Positions 27,812 through 36,698 of a stretch of 64,000 bases of DNA are shown here, piece by piece. Under the pieces are notes generated by a model that had not been told where the DNA came from, searched no databases, and saw only the letters and a program-made list of their open reading frames with translations. A program made the position numbers and the translations under genes. Location: contig CP064988.1 of NCBI GenBank assembly GCA_016699855.1, forward strand, positions 4,492,501 to 4,556,500. Reading direction: 5' to 3'. The stretch comes from Rhodospirillales bacterium (GTDB lineage Bacteria; Pseudomonadota; Alphaproteobacteria; Reyranellales; Reyranellaceae). How positions within the stretch are numbered: position 1 is the first letter of the stretch; the number at the start of each line of letters is the position of its first letter.

Positions 27812-28903
27812 CTACCGCTTCGGCGCGACGCGGTCGAGGAAGGGGTCGAGGTCGCGGAACAGGCGGGCGCGGATGGCGTCGGTCTCCATCATGATCTCGT
27901 GGCGCGCGTCGGGGTAGGGGATCAGCGCGCAGCCGGGGATGCGCTCGCAGATCGCGGCGTGCGTCTTGCTGTCGACCAGCAGATCCTGGCCGGCGCTGAA
28001 CACCAGCGTCGGCACCGCGATGCGCTCCGGCACGCCCGGCGCGTCGAGCGCGCGGATCGAGCGCGTGGCCTGGCGCAGCCAGCCCACCGTCGGCCCGCCC
28101 AGCGACAGCCGCGGGTCGGCCGCGAACCACGCCTCGGTGAAGCGGAAGCGGCGCTCGTCGTGCGTCACCTTGTTGCCGATGAACTCGCGGCCGATGAGCT
28201 GGAACGGCGCCGAGCCGTAGAAGAAGCGCTCGTCGACCTGCGGCACCGACGGCAGCAGCATCAGCATGGTCGAGATGATGGCCTCGCGCCGCAGCCCGGT
28301 CATCGGCGCGCCGAAGACCGCCGCCGCGACCTTCGACTCCGGGCCGGTCTCGGCGAGGTAGCGCAACAGGACGTTGCCGCCCATGGAATGCGTCAACCCG
28401 ACGACGGGCCGCGGCGCCTCCGGCTCGACCACCGTGGCGATGAACGCCTTCAGGTCGGACAGGTAGGTGTCGAAGCTGTCGATGTGGCCCTTCTGGCGGT
28501 CCTCGACCAGGCGCGCCGACAATCCCTGGCCGCGCCAGTCCATGGCGTAGACCGCGAAGCCGCGGGCCAGCAGCGTCGGCACGATGTCGACGGCGTACTT
28601 GTCGATGAACTCGCCACGTCCGGTCAACAGCAGGATCGACCCGCGCGCCGGCGTCGCCTTGGCGGTCCACACGCCGAACCGCAGCTTGGCGCCATCGGCC
28701 GCCGTGAGGAATCCGTATCGGTCGGCGGCCACGTAGGTGTCGCGTACGACCGCGGGGACGGCGGCCGGCGCCGCGCCCTCGGCCGTGGACGCCACCGGCG
28801 TTCCCTCGAATTCGATCAGCGTCGCCATCAGAACCGCCGCCAGCACGGCCACCAGCGAGATCGCGATCCGCGCTGCCACGCGCGCGATCCGTCGCCAGCC
28901 CAT
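27812..28903 (-). CDS. Membrane-anchored alpha/beta hydrolase, lysophospholipase-like
   Basis: 363 aa. An N-terminal membrane anchor (about residues 11-32) is followed by a serine hydrolase fold. The nucleophile elbow is LTHSMGGN, the oxyanion region is LLTGRGEFIDKY, and AMDWRGQGLS is typical of the lysophospholipase/monoacylglycerol-lipase group. The late acid and His are probably in SAGQDLLVDS and DARHEIMME. Anchored at the periplasmic face by inference. Substrate unknown. Confidence 0.88.
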   Translation of the reverse strand: MGWRRIARVAARIAISLVAVLAAVLMATLIEFEGTPVASTAEGAAPAAVPAVVRDTYVAADRYGFLTAADGAKLRFGVWTAKATPARGSILLLTGRGEFIDKYAVDIVPTLLARGFAVYAMDWRGQGLSARLVEDRQKGHIDSFDTYLSDLKAFIATVVEPEAPRPVVGLTHSMGGNVLLRYLAETGPESKVAAAVFGAPMTGLRREAIISTMLMLLPSVPQVDERFFYGSAPFQLIGREFIGNKVTHDERRFRFTEAWFAADPRLSLGGPTVGWLRQATRSIRALDAPGVPERIAVPTLVFSAGQDLLVDSKTHAAICERIPGCALIPYPDARHEIMMETDAIRARLFRDLDPFLDRVAPKR

Positions 28904-29094
28904 CCCGTCGTTCCCGTCATCGCTCCGGCGCCCGTCGCGCCAGCTCCCCTCGACACTAAGCGAGCCGTCGCTCGAAATGAAGCGCGGTGGTGCCGCTTTT
29001 GGCGCCGGACCGCGGAATCCGGCGGCAGATCGCCAGAATCGGCTTGAGCGCGCCGAGTATCTCTATCCACAATCTGCGATTAATTCTCACTCGC

Positions 29095-29142
29095 TTGACA
29101 TGGATCAATGACAGGGATAAGTGCGATTGCGAATTGATCGCA
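29095..29142 (+). promoter_or_regulatory. Promoter with Fur-like palindrome
   Basis: A -35 box TTGACA (29095-29100) and -10-like GATAAG or ATAAGT (about 29116-29122) are followed at once by a dyad, TGCGAT-N9-ATCGCA (29122-29142). Palindromes of this TGCGA/TCGCA type occur at Fur-family sites in some alphaproteobacteria. Position upstream of an Fe(III)-binding protein supports iron repression; the regulator itself is inferred. Confidence 0.5.
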
Positions 29143-29180
29143 TCTACGTCGGAAGCGCCGTCCAGCTGGAGGAACGCATC

Positions 29181-30200
29181 TTGAAGAGCATCGTCATCGC
29201 CGCCGCGCTCGCCCTGTCGACCGTGTCCGGCGTCGCCGCTCAGGAGCGCGTCGTCAACCTCTACACCGCGCGCCATTACCAGACCGACGACCGGCTCTAC
29301 GCCGATTTCACCAAAGCGACCGGCATCAAGGTCAACCGTATCGAGGGCAAGGAGGACGAGATCATCGAGCGCATCCGCAACGAGGGCGCCAACAGCCCGG
29401 CGGACGTGCTGATCACCGTCGACATGGGCCGCGTCTGGCGCGCCGAGCAGGCCGGCGTGTTCGGGCCGGTGAAGTCGGCCGTGCTGGAGCAGCGCCTGCC
29501 GGCCCATCTGCGCGACCCCGCCGGCAAGTGGTTCGGGTTCTCGACCCGCGCCCGCGTCATCGTCTACGCCAAGGACAAGGTGAAGCCGGGCGAGGTGGCG
29601 CGCTACGAGGACCTCGCCGGTCCCGGCATGAAGGGCCGCGTCTGCGCCCGCTCCGGCGGCCACGTCTACAACGTCTCGCTGCTGGCCTCGATGGTCGCGA
29701 CCCAGGGCGAGGAGAAGGCCGGCGCGTGGGCCAAGGCGGTCGCCGCCAACATGGCGCGCCCGCCGCAGGGCGGCGACACCGACCAGATCAAGGCGGTCGC
29801 GGCCGGCCAGTGCGACGTCGCCATCGTCAACAGCTACTACGCCGCGCGCGTCTTCAACTCGACCAAGGACGAGGACAAGGCGATGGCCGCGAAGCTCGCG
29901 ATCTCGTTCCCCAACCAGGGCGACCGCGGCACGCACGTCAACGTCTCGGCCGGGGGCATGGTCAAGACCGCGCCGCATCCGAAGGAGGCGCAGGCCTTCC
30001 TCGAGTACCTCGCCGGCGACGCCGCCCAGCGCTATTTCGCCGACGGCAACAACGAGTACCCCGCGGCGACCGGCGTGAAGGTCGACAACAAGGCGCTCGA
30101 TTCGTGGGGTCCCTTCAAGGTCGACACCGTCAACGTCGGCGAGTTCGGCAAGCACCAGGCCCGCGCCCAGACACTGTTCGACCGGGCCGGCTGGAAGTAG
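29181..30200 (+). CDS. Periplasmic Fe(III)-binding protein (FbpA/FutA-like)
   Basis: 339 aa from a TTG start with GGAGGAA 6 nt upstream; an in-frame GTG further upstream would place hydrophilic residues before the signal peptide. Signal peptide residues 1-20 (MKSIVIAAAL...VAAQ). The mature protein opens VNLYTARHYQTDD and carries SYYAARV, the Tyr-Tyr pair that binds ferric iron in this family, and FPNQGDRGTHVNVSAGG. No permease or ATPase follows, so the receptor is orphaned here and must use a transporter encoded elsewhere. Confidence 0.88.
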   Translation: MKSIVIAAALALSTVSGVAAQERVVNLYTARHYQTDDRLYADFTKATGIKVNRIEGKEDEIIERIRNEGANSPADVLITVDMGRVWRAEQAGVFGPVKSAVLEQRLPAHLRDPAGKWFGFSTRARVIVYAKDKVKPGEVARYEDLAGPGMKGRVCARSGGHVYNVSLLASMVATQGEEKAGAWAKAVAANMARPPQGGDTDQIKAVAAGQCDVAIVNSYYAARVFNSTKDEDKAMAAKLAISFPNQGDRGTHVNVSAGGMVKTAPHPKEAQAFLEYLAGDAAQRYFADGNNEYPAATGVKVDNKALDSWGPFKVDTVNVGEFGKHQARAQTLFDRAGWK

Positions 30201-30224
30201 AGGCGGTGAACGCTCTCGCGTCTT

Positions 30225-30450
30225 CCTCCCTCTCCGCCCGCTCTTGCGGGGGGAGAGGGTCGGGGTGAGGTGGGTCGTCGCGAAGGTGATGACGTTCGAT
30301 ATCGACGCACGTCGAGTTTCCATCGATATCGTGGCGAATACGACGACCACCTCACCGCCGCAGTATCGGCGCTTCGCCGATACTGCGTACCCGCGCTCGG
30401 CGCGGGCCCCTCCCTCTCCCCCGCTGCGCGGCGGAGAGGGGACAAAGCGC
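30225..30450. repeat. Composite palindromic repeat element
   Basis: About 225 bp bounded by CCTCCCTCTCC/GGAGAGGG arms. GGTGAGGTGGGTCGTC on the left is answered by GACGACCACCTCACC on the right. Inside are a perfect 12-bp hairpin (30360-30386, GCAGTATCGGCG-CTT-CGCCGATACTGC) and a second one (30390-30406, CCCGCGC-TCG-GCGCGGG). This is a BIME-like mosaic filling most of the 324-nt gap between the Fe-binding protein and the sulfite-oxidase-like gene. Confidence 0.75.
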
Positions 30451-30524
30451 GGCTTCGATCCCTTGCGCCGTCGCTCGCGATCGCGGAGTCTGACGCCGAC
30501 GAGGCGCGCGCGAGGGGCATGGCG

Positions 30525-31202
30525 ATGGCGGCGGATGACGGGATCGGCCTGTTCGGGAAGATCCGCGACAAGCTGGTGGACAGCAAACGCCGCTGGGCCG
30601 AGGACGGCCGGCTGCTGACCGGCGCGGCCGATCCGCGCCGCGCCAACCGCCTGCCGCCGGGCCAGCGTCTGGTCACCAACTGGCCGGTGCTCGATCTCGG
30701 CGTCCAGCCGGACATCCCCACCAACATCTGGCGTCTGACGATCGACGGGCTGGTCGAGAATCCCGTGGCGTGGAAGTGGGGCGACTTCACCGACGAGCCG
30801 CAGGTCGCGCGCCGCGGCGACATCCACTGCGTCACGGCGTGGTCGCGCTACGACAACGATTGGCGCGGCGTGTCGGCGCGGCATCTGCTGTCGGTGGTCA
30901 AGCCGAAGCCCGAGGCGCGGCACGTGATCTTCCACAGCTACGACACCTACACCACCAACGTGCCGCTGGCCGATTTCGACGCCGACGACGCGCTGTTGGC
31001 GACGACGTGGAACGGCGAGCCGATCAGCCTGGAGCACGGCGGCCCGGTGCGCGTCGTGATCCCCGCGCTCTATTTCTGGAAGAGCGCGAAGTGGATCAAG
31101 CGCATCGAGTTCAGCCAGCACGACAAGCCCGGCTTCTGGGAGGTCCGCGGCTACCACAACTACGGCGATCCGTGGCTGGAGCAGCGGTACGACACGGAGT
31201 AG
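30525..31202 (+). CDS. Sulfite-oxidase-like molybdopterin oxidoreductase
   Basis: 225-aa protein of the sulfite oxidase catalytic-domain family. Cys102 in DIHCVTAWSRYDN is the expected molybdenum ligand; NRLPPGQRLV...WPVLDLG and LPALYFWK-type elements (IPALYFWKSAKW) are typical of the short sulfite-oxidase-like branch. There is no haem domain and no signal peptide, so it is probably cytosolic with an unknown substrate. GAGGGG lies 7 nt before ATG 30525; an ATG two codons upstream is possible. Confidence 0.85.
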   Translation: MAADDGIGLFGKIRDKLVDSKRRWAEDGRLLTGAADPRRANRLPPGQRLVTNWPVLDLGVQPDIPTNIWRLTIDGLVENPVAWKWGDFTDEPQVARRGDIHCVTAWSRYDNDWRGVSARHLLSVVKPKPEARHVIFHSYDTYTTNVPLADFDADDALLATTWNGEPISLEHGGPVRVVIPALYFWKSAKWIKRIEFSQHDKPGFWEVRGYHNYGDPWLEQRYDTE

Positions 31203-31261
31203 GGGCGCGGCCGCTTGCGACGGGCGGCGGGAGCCCGTCATACTGGCCGGCGGGGGAGACC

Positions 31262-32968
31262 ATGTCCGACGAGCGCCCGGCCGACGCGCCGCCATCCGAT
31301 CCGCGGCCGCCGGGCGATTCCCAGACGCTGCCGGCCGGCTACCGGCTCGGACGCTACGAGATCAGGAGCGTGCTCGGCCTCGGCGGCTTCGGCACCACCT
31401 ACCGCGCCCACGACACGCGGCTGCACCGCGACGTCGCGATCAAAGAATACCTTCCCAGCGGCTTCTCTGTGCGGCATCCCGACGGCACCGTGCGGCCGCG
31501 TTCGGCGCAGGAGGCCGAGACTTTCGAGTGGGGGCGCGAACGTTTCGCCGACGAGGCGCGCACGCTCGCGCGCCTCGAGCGCGCGGCGGGCATCGTCAAC
31601 GTGCACGACATCGTCGAGGCGAACGGCACCGCCTACATGGTCATGGAGTTCCTGCGCGGCGAGACCCTCGAAGCGCTGCTGAAACGCCACGGCACGCTGT
31701 CGCAGGACGGCATCGAGCGGCTGCTGCATCCGCTGCTGGCGGGGCTCGAATCGGTCCACCACGCCGACTTCCTGCACCGCGACATCAAGCCCGCCAACAT
31801 CCTGATCGACGAGGCGGGGACGCCCAAGCTGATCGATTTCGGCGCCTCGCGCATGGCGGTGCAGGGGCGCACGCAGGCGATGACGGCGATCTTCACGCCC
31901 GGCTACGCGGCCCCGGAGCAGATGGCCGTGTCGGGCAACCAAGGCCCGTGGTCCGACATCTACGCGCTCGGGGCGACGCTCCACCAATGCGTGTCGGGCG
32001 TGCAGCCGCCGTCGGCGATCGAGCGGATGATCGAAGACAGGCTCGCGCCCGCCTCGGAGATCGGGCGCGGACGGTACGCGCCGGGTCTGTTGGCGGCGAT
32101 CGACGCCGCGCTCGTGCTCAAACCGGCCGGCAGGCCGCAGAGCATCGCGGAATGGCGCGGCTTGATCGCCGGCGGTCTGCGCCCCCGGGCGGCCGCGGCC
32201 GCGCCGGTGAGCGCGCCGGTTGCGGGGAAGGCGGCGCGCCCGCGTTGGCCGGCCTGGCTGGCGGCGGGAGTCGTCGCGCTGGCCTTGGCGGGAGGCGGCG
32301 TCTACGCGTGGCGGACGATGCAGGATGCCGCTGCCCACCAGCTTGTGGTCGAGAAGGAACGCGCGGCGCGGATCGCCGCCGAGGCGGAAGCGGCGGCCCG
32401 AGCGCGGGTGGAGGCCGACAAGGCCGCCGCCGCGAAGGCCGAGGCGGAGCGGGTCGAGACGGAGAAGGCGGCGGCGCGGCGAGCCGCCGCCGAGCGCGAG
32501 GCCGCCGAACGGCTCGCTCGGGAGCGGGCGGAGACCGAGCGGACGGCGAGGGTTGCCGCCGAGAAGGCGGCGGCGGAGGCGCGCGAGCGCGCGGCCCGCG
32601 ACGCGGCGAGTCGGGACGAGGCGCGGGCCCAGGTGCCGACCGTCGCCGGGACCTGGACCGGATCGTATTCCTGTCTGCAGGGCGCGACCGGATTGACGCT
32701 GGTCGTGGAGGGCCGGCCGGAGGCGCTGTCGGCGGTATTCTCGTTCTATCCGCTGCCGGGCGGCGCCGACGGGTTGTCGGGCAGGTTCCGCATGACGGGC
32801 GCCTTCGATCCGGCCCGGAACGTCGTGTCGCTGCGCCCCGCGCGATGGATCGACCAGCCGCCGAACTACGTCATGGTGGGGATCCAGGCGCGGCTCGACG
32901 CGGGCGGCCGACGCCTCGACGGCACGATCACGACCGAAGGCTGCTCGTGGGTGCGCCTCGCCCGTTGA
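31262..32968 (+). CDS. Membrane-bound Ser/Thr protein kinase
   Basis: 568 aa. The kinase domain (about residues 30-300) is complete: GLGGFGTTY P-loop near 38-46, Lys61 in AIKEYLP, HRDIKPANIL near 172-181, DFGAS near 192 and APEQ. A membrane segment (about 329-350) is followed by a long Ala/Arg/Glu coiled coil (355-455) and a C-terminal beta-rich domain beginning AGTWTGSYSC. The kinase is cytosolic and the C-terminal domain probably periplasmic, as in receptor-like bacterial kinases. GGGGGAG precedes ATG 31262. Confidence 0.92.
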   Translation: MSDERPADAPPSDPRPPGDSQTLPAGYRLGRYEIRSVLGLGGFGTTYRAHDTRLHRDVAIKEYLPSGFSVRHPDGTVRPRSAQEAETFEWGRERFADEARTLARLERAAGIVNVHDIVEANGTAYMVMEFLRGETLEALLKRHGTLSQDGIERLLHPLLAGLESVHHADFLHRDIKPANILIDEAGTPKLIDFGASRMAVQGRTQAMTAIFTPGYAAPEQMAVSGNQGPWSDIYALGATLHQCVSGVQPPSAIERMIEDRLAPASEIGRGRYAPGLLAAIDAALVLKPAGRPQSIAEWRGLIAGGLRPRAAAAAPVSAPVAGKAARPRWPAWLAAGVVALALAGGGVYAWRTMQDAAAHQLVVEKERAARIAAEAEAAARARVEADKAAAAKAEAERVETEKAAARRAAAEREAAERLARERAETERTARVAAEKAAAEARERAARDAASRDEARAQVPTVAGTWTGSYSCLQGATGLTLVVEGRPEALSAVFSFYPLPGGADGLSGRFRMTGAFDPARNVVSLRPARWIDQPPNYVMVGIQARLDAGGRRLDGTITTEGCSWVRLAR

Positions 32969-33126
32969 GTCCGCCGAGCGCTTTCGGTTCCCGTGGCGCG
33001 GGTCGCTTGCGGGCATTGCCGCAATCCCACGCGTCGCCGCGCGGTTACCGCCCGTCCGCGCATTGACGGCGCGTCGCGGCGGTGGTTCGATTCACCGCGT
33101 CGACGCGCGCCCCTGACCCACGGACC

Positions 33127-34437
33127 ATGACCGGCCCCACCCTCGTCTGCACGACCACCGCCGGCGCGCGGCCGCTCGGCGTGCGCGGCGCGCCGCTGCA
33201 CCACGCCCAGGCGCAGATCCGCGCCGTGGTCGGCCGCCGGCTGGACGCCCGCCACGCGGCGCTGCTGGCCGAGCCGCAGCCGCACGCCGGCGGCGGCCGC
33301 ATCGATTGGTACAGCGCCGCGCCGGGCGTTGTGCGCGCGCTGGCGGGTCTACCGCCGCCGGAGGCCGAGGCGCTGCGCGCCGAGGTCGCCACCATGCTGG
33401 CCGCCATCGAGCGCGTCGGCCGCGAGCTGGAGGCGGGCACCACCGACGACGGCCGGCTGGCCGGCGCCTCGCTGCGTCTGGCCTCGGCCGCGCCGGCCGA
33501 CGAGTACGTGTTCCGCGTCGGCGACCAGCCGGTGGTCGTGTGCTGGGGCTACGAGGCCGGCGGCGCCGGCGCCGTGCTGCCCGGCGCCTTCCTGCCCGCG
33601 ACCCAGGCGATCCCGCCGGCCGCCGCCGCCGTCGCGCCGCAACTGCCGCCGGGCATGGCCTTGGCGCCCGCCGCCGCGCCGGCGATGGCGTTCGCCGCCG
33701 CGGCGCCGATGCCGGTCGCCGCCGTGGTCGCGCGCGCCGCGCCGTTCGCGTGGCCGCTGTGGCTGGGGATCGGGCTGGCGGCGATCCTGCTGCTGCTCGG
33801 CACGTCGTGGATGCTGCGCCATCTGCTGCCGTTCTCGCCCGCCATCGACATCGCGCTGCTGCCGGTGCCGCCGGCGCCGCCCGCGCCGCCGCCGCCGCCC
33901 GATCCGCGGCCGGCGCTGGAGGCCGCCATTGCCGCCGCCCAGGCCGACGAACCCCGCCTGCGCGGCATCCTCGCGTCGATGCGCGACCAGGCCGCCGCGC
34001 GCATCCGCGACTGCAAGCCGCCGCCGCCGCCCAAACCGATCGATCTGCCGGAGGACCGCTGGGGCAAGGGCGAGCTGGCGATCCTCAAGGGCTGCTGGGT
34101 GCTGGGCAAACCGACGCCGTCGCGGCTGCGGCCCAACGAGGGCGGCGAGGTGATGGGCACGCAGCACGCCGGCCGGCTGTGCTTCGACGACAAGGGCAAC
34201 GGCACCAACACCTCGTCGGCCACCTATCCCGGCTACGGATCGAGCCGCTGCCACGGACCGGCGACGGCGAAGTTCGACGGCACGGGCAAGCTGCGCATCA
34301 CCTATCCGCGCGTCGAGTGCGATCCGTCGCGCTTCTTCCGCTACGCCGGCGGCATGACCTGCCGGCGGATCAGCGACACGGTGGCGATGTGCGACACCGG
34401 GCTGGGCGAGGCGGAGTTCCGCCGCGAGGGCAATTGA
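33127..34437 (+). CDS. SrfA-like membrane protein
   Basis: 436 aa. The N-terminal domain includes RIDWYSAAPG and an AEALRAEV helix resembling SrfA proteins. An Ala/Pro linker leads to one membrane segment (about 213-233) and a Pro-rich stretch. The C-terminal Cys-rich region (KGCWVLGKPT, LCFDDKGNG, RCHGPATAKF, VECDPS, TCRRI, MCDTG) probably lies outside the cytoplasm. The SrfA assignment rests on partial resemblance to enterobacterial SrfA; no srfB or srfC is nearby. It follows the kinase gene in the same direction and may be its partner (inference). Confidence 0.6.
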   Translation: MTGPTLVCTTTAGARPLGVRGAPLHHAQAQIRAVVGRRLDARHAALLAEPQPHAGGGRIDWYSAAPGVVRALAGLPPPEAEALRAEVATMLAAIERVGRELEAGTTDDGRLAGASLRLASAAPADEYVFRVGDQPVVVCWGYEAGGAGAVLPGAFLPATQAIPPAAAAVAPQLPPGMALAPAAAPAMAFAAAAPMPVAAVVARAAPFAWPLWLGIGLAAILLLLGTSWMLRHLLPFSPAIDIALLPVPPAPPAPPPPPDPRPALEAAIAAAQADEPRLRGILASMRDQAAARIRDCKPPPPPKPIDLPEDRWGKGELAILKGCWVLGKPTPSRLRPNEGGEVMGTQHAGRLCFDDKGNGTNTSSATYPGYGSSRCHGPATAKFDGTGKLRITYPRVECDPSRFFRYAGGMTCRRISDTVAMCDTGLGEAEFRREGN

Positions 34438-34468
34438 GCGCGGCGCCGCGCCGGGGGAGGGACGGCGC

Positions 34469-35092
34469 ATGGCCCGCCGCGTGATCCGCGTCTACAGCGA
34501 CTACAAGAGCCCCTACGCCTATCTGGCGAAGGACCCCGCCTACGAACTCGAGCGCGACACCGGCGTGACTCTGGACTGGCTGCCCTACACGCTCGACATC
34601 CCCGCCTACCTCGGCAGCGCCAGCGTCGATTCCAGCGGCAACGTGCTGGCCGAGAGCCGCAACGCCCACCAGTGGCGGCGCGTGAAGTACAGCTACATGG
34701 ACTGCCGCCGCGAGGCCAATCTGCGCGGCCTCGTCATCCGGGGAACGCGCAAGATCTTCGATTCCGCGCGCGCCAACGCCGGCATGCTCTACGCGAAGGA
34801 GGCCGGCGTGTTCCGCGCCTACCACGACCGCGTGTTCGAGCGCTTCTGGAAGCGCGAGCTCGACATCGAGGATGATTCGGCGCTGGCCGGGGTGTTGACG
34901 GAATGCGGCGCCGACGGCGCGGCCTTCGCGGCGTGGTTCGACCGCGAGGGGCGGGACCGGCTCGACGCCGTACGCCGCGACGCCGAGGCCGCCGGCGTGT
35001 TCGGCGTGCCCAGCTTCCTGCTCGAGGACGGCGACCTCTACTGGGGCCGCGAACACCTCCCGAGGATCCGCGAGCTGCTGGCGCGGCCGTAG
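34469..35092 (+). CDS. DsbA-like / 2-hydroxychromene-2-carboxylate isomerase family protein
   Basis: 207-aa thioredoxin-superfamily protein of the HCCA isomerase/kappa-GST type. The active-site segment is SDYKSPYAYLA (Ser in place of the CxxC cysteine), the cis-Pro region is GVFGVPSFLLEDG, and YWGREHLPRI ends the protein, as is typical. Such enzymes isomerise chromenes in naphthalene-type degradation or act as GSH-dependent isomerases. No naphthalene genes are near. A GGGGGAGG site precedes ATG 34469. Confidence 0.82.
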   Translation: MARRVIRVYSDYKSPYAYLAKDPAYELERDTGVTLDWLPYTLDIPAYLGSASVDSSGNVLAESRNAHQWRRVKYSYMDCRREANLRGLVIRGTRKIFDSARANAGMLYAKEAGVFRAYHDRVFERFWKRELDIEDDSALAGVLTECGADGAAFAAWFDREGRDRLDAVRRDAEAAGVFGVPSFLLEDGDLYWGREHLPRIRELLARP

Positions 35093-35152
35093 CGACTCCT
35101 CTCTTCCGTCGCCCGCTCGCGGGAGCGGGTGGGGGCCATGCGAAGCGTGGGA

Positions 35153-35250
35153 GGGTGAGGGGCCACACCCGCAGCCACGGCTTGTGTCGCCCGATCGCCC
35201 GCGTAGCCCCTCACCCCGGCCCTCTCCCGCACGGCCGGAGAGGGGCATGA
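35153..35250. repeat. REP-like inverted repeat
   Basis: GGGTGAGGGGC (35153-35163) is answered by GCCCCTCACCC (35207-35217), then CCCTCTCCCGC-ACG-GCCGGAGAGGGG. Same family as the element at 30.2 kb. It fills the gap between the DsbA-like gene and the convergent MotB-like gene and may help end both transcripts. Confidence 0.65.
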
Positions 35251-35262
35251 GTGCCGCGCCGC

Positions 35263-36696
35263 CTACCGGTTCGTCAGGCGCAGCTCGATGCGGCGGTTGC
35301 GGGCGCGGGCGGCGGGCGTGTCGCCGGTCGCGAGCGGCAGGAAGTTGGCGTGGCCGGCGGCCAGCAGGCGCTGCGGCGGCACGCCCTTGTCGACGAGGAA
35401 TTTCAGCACCGCGATGGCCCGCGCCGAGGACAGCTCCCAGTTCGACGGGAAGCGCTCGTTGCTGATCGGCGCGCTGTCGGTGTGGCCGTTGACCTGCAGC
35501 ACCCAGTCGACGTCGCCGGGGATCACGCGCATCAGCCCGGCGAGCTGGGTCGCGAGCTGCTCGAGCTGGCGCAGTCCGGCGGGATTGAGGTCGGCCGAGC
35601 CGCTGTCGAACAGCACCTCGGACTGGAACACGAACCGGTCGCCGACCACCGCGATGCCGGCCTGGCCGCGCAGCGCCTCGCTGAGGCGGCCGAAGAACTC
35701 CGAGCGGTAGCGCGACAGCTCCTCGACCTTGCTGGCGAGCGCGCGGTTGAGCCGCTGCCCCAGCTCGACGATCTGCGCCTGCTGCTCCTTGGCGCGCGCG
35801 TCGGCGGCGTCGAGCGCGGCGTTGAGCTTGGCCAGCTCGGCGCGGGTGGCGTTGAGCTCGCCGGCCAGCCGCGTGACGGCGGCCTTCGACTCGGCCGTCA
35901 GCTTCTGCTCCTCCGTGAGATCGTCCCATAGCTTGCCGCGCTCGTTGTTGGCGCTGGCCAGCGACGCCGCCAGCCGGGTCAGCTCCAGCTTCTGCCGGTC
36001 GATCTCGCGGCGCAGCGCGTCGGCGGCGTTGGCGGCGTCGGCGCTGCGCGACGCCGCCTCGCGCTCGGCGGCGCGCAGCAGCGCCTCCAGCTTCTCGCGG
36101 TCGCCGGTCAGCGCCAGCAGCTGCGCCGCCAACCGGTCGCGCTCGGTGGTCAGCGCCGCCTCCTGCGACATCCGCCGCGTCCGCTCGGCCGCCGCCTCGG
36201 CGGCGCGCGCCTCGCCCTCCCGCGTCAGCGCGCCCAGCCGGCGCTCCTGCTCGGCGCGGGCGGCGGCGATCTCCGCCAGGCGGGCCTCCAGCGCGGTGCG
36301 CTCGACCGTGAAGCCGGCGATGCGTTCCTCCGCGCCCCTGAGGTCGGCCGCCAGCTTGTCGCGCGCCGTCGTGGCGCCGCGCAGATCCGTGGTCAGCGCG
36401 CCGACCCGCTTGTCGAGCTCCTCGGCGCGGGCGCGCTGCATGCGCAGCAGGTCGCCGAGCTGCGAGAGCTGGGCGCCGAGCTTGTCGATGGTGGTGTCGC
36501 GCAGCGACACGTCTCCCTTCAGCCCGGCGATCGAGCGGTCGCGCTCGCTCACCGCCGTGCCCAGCGCGAACTGCGCCACGGTGTAGAACGCCAGCAGGAA
36601 CACCAGCACCATCAGCAGGCTCGCCAGCGCGTCGACGTAGCCCGGCCAGGTGTAGTCGGCGTGCGCGCCGCGGCGGCGCGAGGCGAGGCCGGCCAC
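35263..36696 (-). CDS. MotB-like protein with coiled coil and OmpA domain
   Basis: 477 aa from a GTG start (GGAA 7-8 nt upstream; stop of the MotA-like gene lies between). One membrane segment (about 24-42) contains Asp22 just before it in YVDALASLLMVLVF, the position of MotB's proton-binding Asp. A long coiled coil (about 55-330) follows. The C-terminal OmpA peptidoglycan-binding domain begins FQSEVLFDSGSADLNPAG and includes NGHTDSAP and ARNRRIELRL. It resembles stator-like B subunits outside flagella. No flagellar genes are in the window. Confidence 0.85.
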   Translation of the reverse strand: MAGLASRRRGAHADYTWPGYVDALASLLMVLVFLLAFYTVAQFALGTAVSERDRSIAGLKGDVSLRDTTIDKLGAQLSQLGDLLRMQRARAEELDKRVGALTTDLRGATTARDKLAADLRGAEERIAGFTVERTALEARLAEIAAARAEQERRLGALTREGEARAAEAAAERTRRMSQEAALTTERDRLAAQLLALTGDREKLEALLRAAEREAASRSADAANAADALRREIDRQKLELTRLAASLASANNERGKLWDDLTEEQKLTAESKAAVTRLAGELNATRAELAKLNAALDAADARAKEQQAQIVELGQRLNRALASKVEELSRYRSEFFGRLSEALRGQAGIAVVGDRFVFQSEVLFDSGSADLNPAGLRQLEQLATQLAGLMRVIPGDVDWVLQVNGHTDSAPISNERFPSNWELSSARAIAVLKFLVDKGVPPQRLLAAGHANFLPLATGDTPAARARNRRIELRLTNR

Positions 36697-36698
36697 GC

